Part shown: positions 36,315-45,012 of the stretch, piece by piece | Layout of the letters: each line of letters opens with the position of its first letter | How positions within the stretch are numbered: position 1 is the stretch's first letter | NCBI RefSeq assembly: GCF_050433565.1 | Contig: NZ_JBNPWZ010000010.1 | Location: 1-64,000 of the forward strand | Direction: 5' to 3' | DNA: 64,000 bases | Source: Ornithinibacillus bavariensis | GTDB lineage: Bacteria; Bacillota; Bacilli; Bacillales; Amphibacillaceae | Notes under the pieces: generated by a model | Told to the model about the DNA's origin: nothing | The model's database searches: none | Seen by the model: the letters and a program-made list of their open reading frames with translations, nothing else | Position numbers and translations under genes: made by a program

Positions 36315-36591
36315 AAGCTGTGGAACGGAATGGACATGGAGACAAACAGTAAAGAAAACATTCTCCAACATGAAGTGTCCACATTGTGGGGAGAAGCAAT
36401 ATTTAACAGCTAGGTCTAGAAAGAAAAGCAGTGTTGTCGCCTTTTTAGCTCCTTTAACGCTTCTGTTTTCTTTCATAGTTAATTTTTCATCGATTGTCAC
36501 TATTATCCTGTTAATCGGATTATCTATCGTATGGTTTGGTTTATCTCCATTTATCGTTGAATTATCCAATGAGGAGGAGCCACTTTGGTAG
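36301..36591 (+). CDS. Zinc-ribbon membrane protein (TIGR04104-like)
   Basis: This 96-residue protein has an N-terminal zinc ribbon (PTCKSCGTEWTW, then MKCPHCGEKQYL) and two hydrophobic helices (about 44-85). The arrangement matches the small 'CXXC ribbon plus two TM' family found in Bacillaceae. ATG at 36301 is preferred over an upstream in-frame GTG. It overlaps merR by 14 bp, so translation is coupled. Function unknown. Confidence 0.75.
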   Translation: MPTCKSCGTEWTWRQTVKKTFSNMKCPHCGEKQYLTARSRKKSSVVAFLAPLTLLFSFIVNFSSIVTIILLIGLSIVWFGLSPFIVELSNEEEPLW

Positions 36592-36619
36592 CAAAATAGG
36601 GACTTCAGGAGGGAACAAA

Positions 36620-37336
36620 ATGAAGGATCAAATCAAACAAACCTTTAACCAACTAGCCGAAGTTTACGAAAAATCGATTGATACAAAGAGTTTGTACAAT
36701 AGCGAGTATGAAAGACCAGCAATGATGAGCCAGCTACCGGATAGCCTTCATCATAAAAATGTTCTTGATGCGGGATGTGCAGCGGGTTGGTATACCGAGC
36801 AATTGCTTGGACGGGGAGCAAATGTTGTCGCCATGGATATTAGTCCAGAAATGGTACGGGCAACAAAAAGAAGAGTTGGTGAAAAGGCAAAGGTAATCTG
36901 TCAGGACTTAGAAACGAAGCTACCATTCGCAGATAATTCCTTTGACTATATTATTTCCTCCTTAACCCTGCATTACATGGAGAATTGGGATTATCCATTT
37001 CGTGAATTTGAACGGATATTAAAGCCAAATGGAATTCTGCTTTTCTCTGTTCATCATATATTCACCGATTTGAAGCTGCGCCAGGACTATCATTATTTTT
37101 CTACTGAACAGCTAACAGATGAGTGGAATAAAGAAGGAAAAACATATACTGTTCCATTCTACCGGAGACCTTTACAAGCTATCATCAATAAAACAATACA
37201 ATATTTTTCTCTTCAAGAGATTATCGAACCCCAGCCTACCATGAACATGAAGGATCAGGCACCAAGGGTATATGAAAATCTCATGAAAAGTCCACAGTTT
37301 TTAATCATTAAATCAAGGAAAGTAGTGAGAAAATGA
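36620..37336 (+). CDS. Class I SAM-dependent methyltransferase
   Basis: This 238-residue methyltransferase has motif I VLDAGCAAGWYTEQLLGRGA (about 44-63), motif II AMDISPEMV, and motif III FDYIISSLTLHYMENW. It is most similar in outline to UbiE/SAM methyltransferase type 11 proteins. AGGAGGG lies 8 nt before ATG at 36620; the open frame extends 28 codons upstream through the end of the previous gene without support. It overlaps the downstream GNAT gene by 4 bp. Confidence 0.88.
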   Translation: MKDQIKQTFNQLAEVYEKSIDTKSLYNSEYERPAMMSQLPDSLHHKNVLDAGCAAGWYTEQLLGRGANVVAMDISPEMVRATKRRVGEKAKVICQDLETKLPFADNSFDYIISSLTLHYMENWDYPFREFERILKPNGILLFSVHHIFTDLKLRQDYHYFSTEQLTDEWNKEGKTYTVPFYRRPLQAIINKTIQYFSLQEIIEPQPTMNMKDQAPRVYENLMKSPQFLIIKSRKVVRK

Positions 37337-37869
37337 GTAAGTTACATATTCGAAAACTAGATAATGAATTAGCGGAACTAATTTCCTTTATGACCAATAA
37401 TACATGGGATTATCATACCGATCCTAAACCAAGGAAAGAGCAAATTGAAAAAGCCTTTCGAAACGGATGGTACCAGGAAGACAGGGAAGCTTTCTGGGTT
37501 GAGCACGATAAGGACAAGATCGGATTAATCATTATTCATGATATAAGTGACACCATTACTCTATTTGATATTCGTTTCGCAAATCATGCTAGAGGAAAGG
37601 GTTATGGGAAAATTGCAGTCAGCTGGATTGTAGACTATCTATTTAATTTACCAGATAAGAAGATTAGGATTGAGGCCTATACGAGAAGTGATAATCTAGC
37701 AATGAGAAAAACCCTATCTAACTGTGGGTTTGTAAAAGAAGGCTATTTAAGACAGGCTTGGGAAAATAATGATGGCAGTGTTTCAGACTCTGTTCTTTAC
37801 GGAATGATACGTCATGACTGGGAAAACAAGGTTCAGACACAGATAGAAATAGATAAGTTGCCTTTTTAA
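37333..37869 (+). CDS. GNAT family N-acetyltransferase
   Basis: This 178-residue acetyltransferase has FDIRFANHARGKGYGKIAVS as the acetyl-CoA loop. IRIEAYTRSDNLAMRKTL followed by the CGFVKEGYLRQ end is typical of the RimJ/RimL-like group. Its ATG overlaps the methyltransferase stop by 4 bp (ATGA), so both are made together. Substrate unknown. Confidence 0.85.
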   Translation: MSKLHIRKLDNELAELISFMTNNTWDYHTDPKPRKEQIEKAFRNGWYQEDREAFWVEHDKDKIGLIIIHDISDTITLFDIRFANHARGKGYGKIAVSWIVDYLFNLPDKKIRIEAYTRSDNLAMRKTLSNCGFVKEGYLRQAWENNDGSVSDSVLYGMIRHDWENKVQTQIEIDKLPF

Positions 37870-38030
37870 GTGGTTCCAACTAACAGTAAATTTTCCGAAA
37901 TAGCCTCAAACCTACAAAGATAGAAGGGACAATTGAAAATCATCATCAGACATTACTTTTAACCAAGAATAGGAAATTTAATAATTTGTATTGAGAAATA
38001 AGAGTTCAAATACAATTGGGGGTTTTAGTG

Positions 38031-38546
38031 ATGTTGAAACTATTTCAATACAACTGGCAGGTTCGAGATGATTGGTTTGCATGGTGTGAAGAGATATCAG
38101 AGGAAGAGCTCTTAAAGGAACGAGTCGGAGGGTTCGGTAGTATCCTACATACCCTGTTTCACATAGTCGATGTGGAATATATGTGGATCGTAGGCTTGCG
38201 AGGTGAACCAGTACCAGAGGCGCCTGCATTTGAGGATTATGCCACCTTACAAAAGGTGAAAAACCTTTCAAGTCAATACCATGAAAAGGTGGAGCAGTTT
38301 ATGACAGCTTGGACGAATGAAATGGATGCTCGCAGATTTTCTGAAAATGACTTTACGATTGAACCGATTAGCTCTAGAGATGCAGCGATTAGGCGACGAG
38401 TCATTAAATGTCCCCACGGAGAGCTCATCCGTCATACCGTAGTCCATGAAATCCACCATATTGGACAGCTATCGATATGGGCCCGTGAAATAGGAAAAGA
38501 GCCTGTTTCCGCAAACCTTAGAGGACGAGGTCTCTATAATAATTGA
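38031..38546 (+). CDS. DinB-family protein (paralogue 2)
   Basis: This 171-residue DinB-fold protein starts MLKLFQYNWQVRDDWFAWC and has metal-ligand His residues in LFHIVDVEYMW and in IRHTVVHEIHHIGQLSIWAR. It shares both ends with the gene at 31132, so one is a duplicate of the other placed 7 kb away on the opposite strand. ATG at 38031 is favoured; five upstream codons start at TTG and cover the GGGGG ribosome-binding site. Confidence 0.85.
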   Translation: MLKLFQYNWQVRDDWFAWCEEISEEELLKERVGGFGSILHTLFHIVDVEYMWIVGLRGEPVPEAPAFEDYATLQKVKNLSSQYHEKVEQFMTAWTNEMDARRFSENDFTIEPISSRDAAIRRRVIKCPHGELIRHTVVHEIHHIGQLSIWAREIGKEPVSANLRGRGLYNN

Positions 38547-38613
38547 AGAGAACATTCGTATTTTCAGTTTAAGATGAAAAACAAAATAGTAAATTACGAA
38601 CTGGGAGGACCCT

Positions 38614-39153
38614 ATGAATATTAGAAAAGCAATAATATCGGATGCTAACGGAATTGCAAAGGTTCATGTGGATAGCTGGAGGTCCACCTATAAAAATATT
38701 ATTTCGGATTCATTTCTAAATAGTTTATCGTATGAAAGGCGAACCGAATTATGGGAACGAAATACTACCAGAGAAGGAAATTATGTTTTTGTTGCTGAAA
38801 ATGAGAGTGGCGAAATCGTTGGATTCGCAGATTGTGGTAAAAGAGAAAATAATCATATCGAAAACGCAGGTGACCTAACCTCCATATACCTTTTGGAAGA
38901 ATACCAAGGGCAAGGGATTGGTAGGTTGTTGTTGAAAGAACTTTTCCTAAAGTTCAAGGAGCTTGGATATAATAAAGTATTTGTTGAAGTATTAGAAGAT
39001 AATAAAACACGGTACTTCTATGAATATTATGGAGCAGCCCTTGTTAGGACAGAACAAATAACGATAGGAGATGCTGAATTAAATCTACTCATCTATGAAT
39101 GGGACAATCCTAATAAGGTATTGGAAAGACTACTAGGTGAAGCAAATGATTAA
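38614..39153 (+). CDS. GNAT family N-acetyltransferase
   Basis: This 179-residue GNAT begins MNIRKAIISDANGIAKVHVD. It has the acetyl-CoA loop LLEEYQGQGIGRLLLKELF and the C-terminal NKTRYFYEYYGA segment. GGGAGG precedes ATG. The last 8 bp overlap the start of the decayed gene downstream. Substrate unknown. Confidence 0.87.
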   Translation: MNIRKAIISDANGIAKVHVDSWRSTYKNIISDSFLNSLSYERRTELWERNTTREGNYVFVAENESGEIVGFADCGKRENNHIENAGDLTSIYLLEEYQGQGIGRLLLKELFLKFKELGYNKVFVEVLEDNKTRYFYEYYGAALVRTEQITIGDAELNLLIYEWDNPNKVLERLLGEAND

Positions 39154-39738
39154 AGAAATTATCCATAACTGGAAAAATTACTGTACAGAAGCCAATTTCA
39201 TTGGAATAGGTTCTACTAGAAAGGCATATCGGGTTGCGGATTAGGTTGTAAAAGTGCATTTACATCCAATTGGCTATAAGCAGTCCAAAGCAGAGCTATT
39301 TATAATCAAATGGAGGAAAAAGGGTTAAGCTTTCTTTTTGCAAAGACGTTCTATGTTGATAATCATATATCCATTCAACAATACTTTCAGCCATTAGAGC
39401 TACTTGATGGTCAATCATTTGAGATCGACCCGAAAGCAGACACATCCCTTATTCCAAATATGTATGAGGAGACATTAAGCCTATTAGATACCGAGTTTGA
39501 TAGCTTTGACTTAAAGGATAGCAGTAATTATGGCTTGAATAATGCGAACCAGCTTGTTTTTATTGATTATGGTATGAGTAAGCAATTATATGAAACAGAG
39601 TGGGTACCGTTAGCAGAAGTGGGAGTACTTCCGCAAATTGACTTTGCCACCTGCCGTGTCTGTGGATTGGAAAAAGAACTACGGATGTATGGAGATAATG
39701 ATGATGATAAACGTTGTTATGCATGTGGGAAGGAATAG
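39146..39738 (+). pseudogene. Kinase-like protein with C-terminal zinc ribbon, broken twice
   Basis: A frame beginning MIKEIIHNWKNYCTEANFIG overlaps the GNAT stop and reads GIGSTRKAYRVAD before a TAG at 39242-39244. It continues VVKVHLHPIGYKQSKAEL and then shifts frame near 39300 into the intact 3' part, which ends with a CRVCG...CYACGKE zinc ribbon. The order 'glycine loop, VVKVH lysine, acidic region, INYG-like end' resembles a small protein-kinase-like fold, which is tentative. Two independent lesions indicate genuine decay rather than a single read error. Confidence 0.7.
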
Positions 39739-39766
39739 CATGAGTGGGATGAAAGTAAATAAAATA

Positions 39767-39786
39767 GAGCAGCTTTAAAGCTGCTC
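39767..39786. terminator. Palindromic bidirectional terminator
   Basis: GAGCAGCTTTAAAGCTGCTC is a perfect 20-bp palindrome between two convergent reading units. Termination is probable, though T runs are short. Confidence 0.6.
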
Positions 39787-39802
39787 CCTGCATAAACGTA
39801 TC

Positions 39803-40738
39803 TCAATTATTCATCATAATAAAATCCACTGCTTCCTGAAGCAGTTCCGCTAAATTATTCGGAATGAAGTGCCCCATTCCTTCTACCACTATTAACTTAC
39901 ATTTTATTTGATATGACTCAAGAATAGGAACTAGTTCCACTGTTTTTTCATAAAAAAAGTCCTTGTCCCCTGTGATAATACAGCCTCTTATGGAGGTGTC
40001 CCGTATATTTTTTAATTGCTGTTCAATGTCAGCAGTATCTCTAATTGCGGGGATCACACTAATAAAGCCTTTTCCATTGAATGGATTACCCGGCAGACAT
40101 AATTCTAACGCTAGTTTACCACCTTGGGATGCCCCTGCTAAAATAACCTTCTTCGCACTCCCTAATGCATGATACTCGCTGAAAGTCTCACGTAATTCCC
40201 TCTCAGTAATGTCTGGATTATCCCAACAAAAAGACTGGTAACCAAAAGTTTGCGAAGATTGAGGGAATCCAAAGAAATAATCTTCCTTAGTGTTTCCGTT
40301 TATCCAATGTGGCGCAAAATCCTGTACATTAGTACCGCGCATATGTAACGAAAAAATACCAATATCCGCCTCGGTATTACCAAAAGTAAAAAGCTGTGGC
40401 TTGGCATCTTTTTTACGACTCTCAAAAATATGTTCACATTCTTTTAGAATGGTTTGGAATTCTGATAGACCTTGTAAAGGCTCTAAATCCGGGTCCCCAG
40501 TTAATATAATGGGGTTCCACCAAAACCCTTGATCTAAACCAGCTTGAAGTGCTTGAACAGCACTGTCTAGCCTTTCTTGTTTGCTAAATGCACAGGCCCG
40601 CCAAAATATAGTTTTATCCAATCGATTCGGGAATTCATTTTGCACATGGTCAATAAGTGAATGTACTTCATCCAATCTACCTTCGCCAAAAAGACGGAAT
40701 ACTTCTTTTTGCAGTGAAACAAATTTATCTCCGGTCAT
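39803..40738 (-). CDS. Alpha/beta hydrolase with N-terminal TPR-like helices
   Basis: This 311-residue protein combines an N-terminal helical repeat part (about 1-95; EVFRLFGEGRLDEVHSLIDH and AVQALQAGLDQGF) with a C-terminal alpha/beta hydrolase domain. The latter has GASQGGKLALELCL as the nucleophile elbow and a late Asp/His pair in GDKDFFY and VEGMGHFIP. It resembles carboxylesterase/phospholipase-type hydrolases with a tetratricopeptide-like front. GGGGTG precedes ATG. Substrate unknown. Confidence 0.8.
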   Translation of the reverse strand: MTGDKFVSLQKEVFRLFGEGRLDEVHSLIDHVQNEFPNRLDKTIFWRACAFSKQERLDSAVQALQAGLDQGFWWNPIILTGDPDLEPLQGLSEFQTILKECEHIFESRKKDAKPQLFTFGNTEADIGIFSLHMRGTNVQDFAPHWINGNTKEDYFFGFPQSSQTFGYQSFCWDNPDITERELRETFSEYHALGSAKKVILAGASQGGKLALELCLPGNPFNGKGFISVIPAIRDTADIEQQLKNIRDTSIRGCIITGDKDFFYEKTVELVPILESYQIKCKLIVVEGMGHFIPNNLAELLQEAVDFIMMNN

Positions 40739-40779
40739 CCAGGTACACCCCTAACGGATTACATTTACAACTTAGCCTG

Positions 40780-41172
40780 CTAATTCGCAACCTTCTCCTC
40801 GTGCTTATTCCGCTTTTTCCCTTTTTCTTCTCCATCAACAATAACGCTATTTCCGTTAAAAATACCGCCATCCTCAATGATAATGCCACGAGAGGTTGCA
40901 CTTCCAGTTAGCTTGCCCTTTGCTTCAATTTGGACCTTTTCTGTCGTTTCCACATCGCCACGAACTTCTCCAGCAATGACGATATTTTTAGCCTTAATGC
41001 TTGGCTCAACATAGGCATCTTTACCAATGTAGACATCCCCATTAGAAACAATTTCGCCCATTACCTTACCATCTACTCGTAGGCTAGTTGCCAAGGTGAT
41101 TTTTCCTTCGATAACTGTATCTGAACCGATAATGGTTTCAATCACTTTTTCATCCTTTTTCTTGCTAATCAT
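40780..41172 (-). CDS. Bactofilin (polymer-forming cytoskeletal protein)
   Basis: This 130-residue bactofilin has a short charged N-terminus, then a right-handed beta-helix formed by repeats such as GSDTVIEGKITLATSLRVDG, KVMGEIVSNGDVYIG and ARNIVIAGEV-like segments, and a lysine-rich tail. Bactofilins polymerise without nucleotides and position wall enzymes. ATG at 41172 follows AAGGAAG; the longer frame runs into the M23 gene. It is the last gene of the envelope operon and lies 22 bp after the M23 peptidase, a pairing known from Helicobacter (CcmA-Csd1). Confidence 0.92.
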   Translation of the reverse strand: MISKKKDEKVIETIIGSDTVIEGKITLATSLRVDGKVMGEIVSNGDVYIGKDAYVEPSIKAKNIVIAGEVRGDVETTEKVQIEAKGKLTGSATSRGIIIEDGGIFNGNSVIVDGEEKGKKRNKHEEKVAN

Positions 41173-41194
41173 TTGTCGCTTCCTTTCTACTCCG

Positions 41195-42109
41195 CTATTC
41201 GATATCGAATTCCCCATATATGTTGAAATAGGCCTTCGGATCAACTGGTTTCCCGTTGATGATCACTTCATAATGAAGGTGTGGGCCAGTACTCCTTCCA
41301 GTGCTGCCAACAGAACCAATGATATCGCCCTTTTTCACCTTGTCTCCAACCTCTACGTCAATTTCCATCAAATGGCCATATAACGTCTGATATGTTCCAG
41401 AGTGTTTGATTTGGATAGCATTACCGTAACTACCGTAATACTTAGCCAAGGTCACGACCCCATCTGCGGTGGCATAGACTGGTGTCCCGTAATACCCGCG
41501 AATATCGACACCAGTATGGAAGGAGGCAGATTGCTGTAATGGATCATTCCGACCACCAAAATCAGAGGTAATCACATTCGGATTGGTTGGCCAAGCCGTT
41601 GGGGTTGTCGCCAATTCTCCACTAACCTCATCCATTGTGGCAAGTGTATCCTTATAACGCTCGAGTAGTTCAGTCGATGGCAGGAAGGTAAGCCCATCCG
41701 TCGATTCGGAAAGGCTTGTCTCATCTGCCAATACAAGTAACCCACCACTTGGATCAACCATATTTGGTAATTCGTCCATATAAGAACGCATTTGTTTCTC
41801 AAGCTCTGTTAATTCCTCTAGTCGTTCTTTCGTTTGACCAGTTTCCTTCTCTAAAGTGCTAACCGTTTTCTCCAGATTCTCACTCTTAGACATCTCCACA
41901 CGTAAATGATCGGACAGCTTGTCTATTTCTGCCTTTTGCTCTAGATTTACACTGACAAAATAAATTAGTGCCATCACTGGCACGATTGGAAGTGCAAATA
42001 GCGTATACATCAAGCCGCGGCGAATCCGGAACCTTGTCACCACTTCCCTTGCATCATTGGAAAGAATAGTGAAGGTTAGCATACGTTTTCGCTTACTTTT
42101 TCCTTTCAA
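41195..42109 (-). CDS. Membrane-anchored M23 peptidase with coiled coil
   Basis: This 304-residue wall hydrolase has a basic cytosolic start, one membrane helix (about 32-53), a periplasm-side coiled coil (about 55-110, rich in E/L/K), and an M23 domain. The latter has HTGVDIRG (about 200) and HLHYEV (about 278) as zinc-ligand segments. It begins with TTG at 42109, placed 7 nt after AAAGGAG; a GTG 24 bases earlier lacks support. It likely trims cross-links under control of the bactofilin encoded next. Confidence 0.88.
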   Translation of the reverse strand: MKGKSKRKRMLTFTILSNDAREVVTRFRIRRGLMYTLFALPIVPVMALIYFVSVNLEQKAEIDKLSDHLRVEMSKSENLEKTVSTLEKETGQTKERLEELTELEKQMRSYMDELPNMVDPSGGLLVLADETSLSESTDGLTFLPSTELLERYKDTLATMDEVSGELATTPTAWPTNPNVITSDFGGRNDPLQQSASFHTGVDIRGYYGTPVYATADGVVTLAKYYGSYGNAIQIKHSGTYQTLYGHLMEIDVEVGDKVKKGDIIGSVGSTGRSTGPHLHYEVIINGKPVDPKAYFNIYGEFDIE

Positions 42110-42140
42110 AACGGAACTCCTTTCTGAAACCACTTACCGA

Positions 42141-43379
42141 TTAACGCAATGTGACAATCTGTAAGTCTTGCTCCAGTAAATAAGTAATGATTGCTGGTAG
42201 TGCATCTACTGTTGCTTTTGTTTCATGAAGAAGAATAATGGAACCAGTAACATCAGTAGTCTTAATATGCTGGATAATTTTCCCGGCATTCCGAGATTCC
42301 CAGTCTCTCGTATCATTGTTCCATAAAACGGTTTTCTTACCGTGATTCATGACAATACGTGTCGTCGTGTCATTCATTGCCCCGAACGGTGGTCGAAATA
42401 ACGTAACCGGATCACCAGTGATCGCTTCAATAGCCTTCGATGATTGAACTAATTCCTTTTCTTGCTTAGACTTGGAGCTTGCTGCTAAATTAGCGTGTGT
42501 CATCGAATGGGTACCAATGGAAAAACCATTTTCAGCGATATACTTCACCTGTTCAGGATACTGATTAACATTCGTGCCAATGGTAAAAAAGGTTCCGCCT
42601 ACTCCAAACTCCTTTAAAATATCAACAATTTCACCCGTAAACTGTGAAGGGCCATCATCAAAGGTTAAAGCAACCATCCCTTTTGGTAGTTTACTAGAAA
42701 TGTCTTCAATTAGTTCAACGTATGGAGTCTTATGATTCTCTTCTATCGTGATGTTTTCTTTTAATAACATCGTTTCCGGCTTTTCTTTCACTTGCTCCTC
42801 TTCCAGCGATAATGCTTTGTTCGTAGAAGGACGATCTACCCGTAACGCCTCACCATTTGAAAGCGTGCTAGCACTTATCAGTATAGAATGTCCTGTATAT
42901 GCCGTGAAAATGGCAAGAACTGTGATAAGGAGAGGTGTGATTAGCCAAGAAAGCTTTCGCTTCGTCTTCGGTACACTACCATCTTTTACCTCTGATTCTA
43001 GCATTTGGCTAGACTCTTGGCTAGTATTCTTCGCTAATTTACGAGAAATAAAAGGAAGTTTGTCTATTTCTGTTATCGCTTCCAATTGTTTTAATGCTGT
43101 TAAAGCCTCTATGTATTGGTCTGAACAGGTAAACTCGATACGTGTACTCTGGTCCAGATAGTGTTTGGTAATACTACTTTTATTGTTATTTGTATGAAAG
43201 GAAAGTCGATATAAATGTTCATTGGAAAAATCACTTACACGCTTCAGACTTAATGCTGTCTCGGAGTCGACCTCCCAGAAAACGTGAGCTTCCTCATCCA
43301 ACTGTAGGTTGATCTCTAAATAAAAGCTATTCTCGTATTCATGAATGCCAAGCAACTGAAGTAGCTTTAATTGATACAT
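42141..43379 (-). CDS. Membrane-bound polysaccharide deacetylase
   Basis: This 412-residue protein has an unusual cytosolic N-terminal domain of about 140 residues, one membrane helix (about 143-165), a linker, and a NodB-type deacetylase domain (about 230-410). The catalytic Asp and metal motif is TFDDGPSQFTGEIV (about 238), the HSMTH metal histidines are near 293, and RPPFGAMN is near 330. It probably removes acetyl groups from a wall polysaccharide outside the cell. The N-terminal domain (QLLGIHEYENSFYLEINLQL) is not recognised. It sits between the coiled-coil and M23 genes. Confidence 0.88.
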   Translation of the reverse strand: MYQLKLLQLLGIHEYENSFYLEINLQLDEEAHVFWEVDSETALSLKRVSDFSNEHLYRLSFHTNNNKSSITKHYLDQSTRIEFTCSDQYIEALTALKQLEAITEIDKLPFISRKLAKNTSQESSQMLESEVKDGSVPKTKRKLSWLITPLLITVLAIFTAYTGHSILISASTLSNGEALRVDRPSTNKALSLEEEQVKEKPETMLLKENITIEENHKTPYVELIEDISSKLPKGMVALTFDDGPSQFTGEIVDILKEFGVGGTFFTIGTNVNQYPEQVKYIAENGFSIGTHSMTHANLAASSKSKQEKELVQSSKAIEAITGDPVTLFRPPFGAMNDTTTRIVMNHGKKTVLWNNDTRDWESRNAGKIIQHIKTTDVTGSIILLHETKATVDALPAIITYLLEQDLQIVTLR

Positions 43380-43420
43380 CGCTAATTTCCCCCTTCTATA
43401 CTGAAGGTATTCCTTATCTC

Positions 43421-44167
43421 TTACGCTTGCTCCGATGAACTCGTCGTAGTTTTCGGTGCAAAGCTAATAGACATCCGCTGGGTGAAGTCATTAATGGTTT
43501 GCATTAATTCATTCTTTTCATCTACGATTTGCTGGTACTGGGAAGCATACTTTTTATTCTCGATTTCGATACTACGAATCTTTTCTTCTAGTTCATTAAT
43601 CTTCAGCATGCTTTCATATTGGCTTTTCGTAGATTCTTCTTTTAGCTTTTCATATTTGTCCTGTGAGGTTTCTAGCTGATTCACAATCTGTTCATACTCC
43701 GTATTGGAATTTTGCTGGTATTCTTTATAATCCTCTAACAATTGGTCATAGGACATCTGCTTGTTCGTTAAGCTGTTTTCTAGACCTTGAATCTCCCTAT
43801 TCTTTTCATTTAGGAGCTGATCACGCTTCTCCAAATCCTGCTTATAGCGGGTAATCATCTCATTCGCTTCCTGTAGGCGCTTCTCTACTGTGCTGTGTTT
43901 TATCTTCACTAATTGACGGTCTTTTAATAGGTTCTCTACAGCAACTATTACGTCCAGTGATACCTTGTCCTGATTTTCCTTGGAAAAAATAGATTTACTT
44001 GCAGTTTCTAGTTGATCTGCAACCTCTGGGGTAAGGGGTATCTCTTCTACGGGTGCTTGAGTGGTTTCCTTGTCTGTTATAATATTTTCCCAGGTTTCAT
44101 TGGAATCTGAAGTGCGATTTCCCTTGAACCAGCCAAGCCCTTTCTTTTCCATAGTTTCCTTTGACAT
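43421..44167 (-). CDS. Coiled-coil protein heading the bactofilin operon
   Basis: This 248-residue soluble protein has a low-complexity N-terminus (about 1-50, acidic, TTQAPVEEIPLTPEV) and then a long coiled coil (about 75-235) dense in E, K, Q and L. No membrane helix or catalytic motif is visible. Its start has GGAGAGGAAG upstream. It is the first gene of a four-gene minus-strand operon: coiled coil, deacetylase, M23 peptidase, bactofilin, with gaps of 41, 31 and 22 bp. A scaffold or regulator role is inferred from this context. Confidence 0.8.
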   Translation of the reverse strand: MSKETMEKKGLGWFKGNRTSDSNETWENIITDKETTQAPVEEIPLTPEVADQLETASKSIFSKENQDKVSLDVIVAVENLLKDRQLVKIKHSTVEKRLQEANEMITRYKQDLEKRDQLLNEKNREIQGLENSLTNKQMSYDQLLEDYKEYQQNSNTEYEQIVNQLETSQDKYEKLKEESTKSQYESMLKINELEEKIRSIEIENKKYASQYQQIVDEKNELMQTINDFTQRMSISFAPKTTTSSSEQA

Positions 44168-44531
44168 GTAATCTTCCTCTCCATGGTTCTAGCAATATAT
44201 TTTTGTATATCAATGGCATTCGTGCCAAAATATAGAATACTCTTATGTTTATTGTAAATCCTTGTCGAGGAATGTCAACAAAGAATAGTAGTTTTGTAGG
44301 GTTTTGCGTTATTTTGAAGCGGGATTTTTAGGACTAATGAATCGGAAAATCTGAACTTTATAATATATATTCATCTTGAGAGATTAATAGAATAGAAATT
44401 ATTAGGCGTTTCGTCCTGAATGCGAGGACGATAAGTGTGGGTTGTTATAGGAATAAAGTCTTGTGTGGAGTGGTAAAAATCTATAGGTTTGGTACACTAT
44501 TGGTAGACAATCCTTGAGAGGACGGAATGAA
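44168..44531. other. Intergenic region before rlmH
   Basis: This 364-bp gap between the divergent coiled-coil gene and rlmH holds only a small hairpin (TCGTCCT at 44411-44417 with AGGACGA at 44425-44431) and AT-rich promoter-like sequence. No gene was seen. Confidence 0.5.
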
Positions 44532-45011
44532 ATGAAGATTACAATAGTTTCAGTGGGAAAATTGAAAGAGAAGTATTTAAAACAAGGAATCGATGAGTAT
44601 ATGAAGCGGCTCTCTGCTTATGCCAAGGTAGAGATTGTAGAGGTAGCGGATGAGAAGGCACCGGAGAATATGAGTGAAGCAGAAACGATAGCGATAAAGC
44701 GAAAGGAAGGCGAACGAATTCTATCGCATATTGGGCAGGATACCTATGTCATTACATTAGAAATAGGTGGAAAAATGCTTACCTCGGAACAGCTTGCGGA
44801 TAAGATGGATGAGCTTGCGACGTATGGGAAGAGTAAGCTGGCATTTGTGATTGGTGGATCACTTGGGATTAGTGAAGCGGTGCAGAAGCGGAGTGACTTT
44901 GCCCTGTCGTTTTCTAAGATGACGTTTCCTCATCAGTTGATGCGGTTGATTCTTCTTGAACAGATTTATCGGGGGTTTCGGATTGTTAGGGGGGAGCCTT
45001 ATCATAAGTAG
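44532..45011 (+). CDS. rlmH: 23S rRNA pseudouridine-1915 N3-methyltransferase RlmH
   Basis: This 159-residue SPOUT methyltransferase (yydA; orfX in staphylococci) methylates pseudouridine 1915 of 23S rRNA. It has MKITIVSVGKLKEKYLKQG at the start, FVIGGSLGIS as the SAM knot (about 103-112), and FPHQLMRLILLEQIYRGFRI near the end. The C-terminus is RGEPYHK. ATG at 44532 gives the family length; the upstream in-frame TTG is unsupported. In staphylococci the last codons are the SCC insertion site, and the same applies here. Confidence 0.97.
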   Translation: MKITIVSVGKLKEKYLKQGIDEYMKRLSAYAKVEIVEVADEKAPENMSEAETIAIKRKEGERILSHIGQDTYVITLEIGGKMLTSEQLADKMDELATYGKSKLAFVIGGSLGISEAVQKRSDFALSFSKMTFPHQLMRLILLEQIYRGFRIVRGEPYHK

Positions 45012-45012
45012 A
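44991..45012 (+). other. SCC-type attachment site, rlmH copy
   Basis: The 22 bp covering the last seven codons of rlmH (G-E-P-Y-H-K-stop) include GAGCCTTATCATAA, the equivalent of the staphylococcal SCC att core with TATCATAA. The same 22 bp recurs at 57518-57539 with 20 of 22 matches. Confidence 0.85.
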
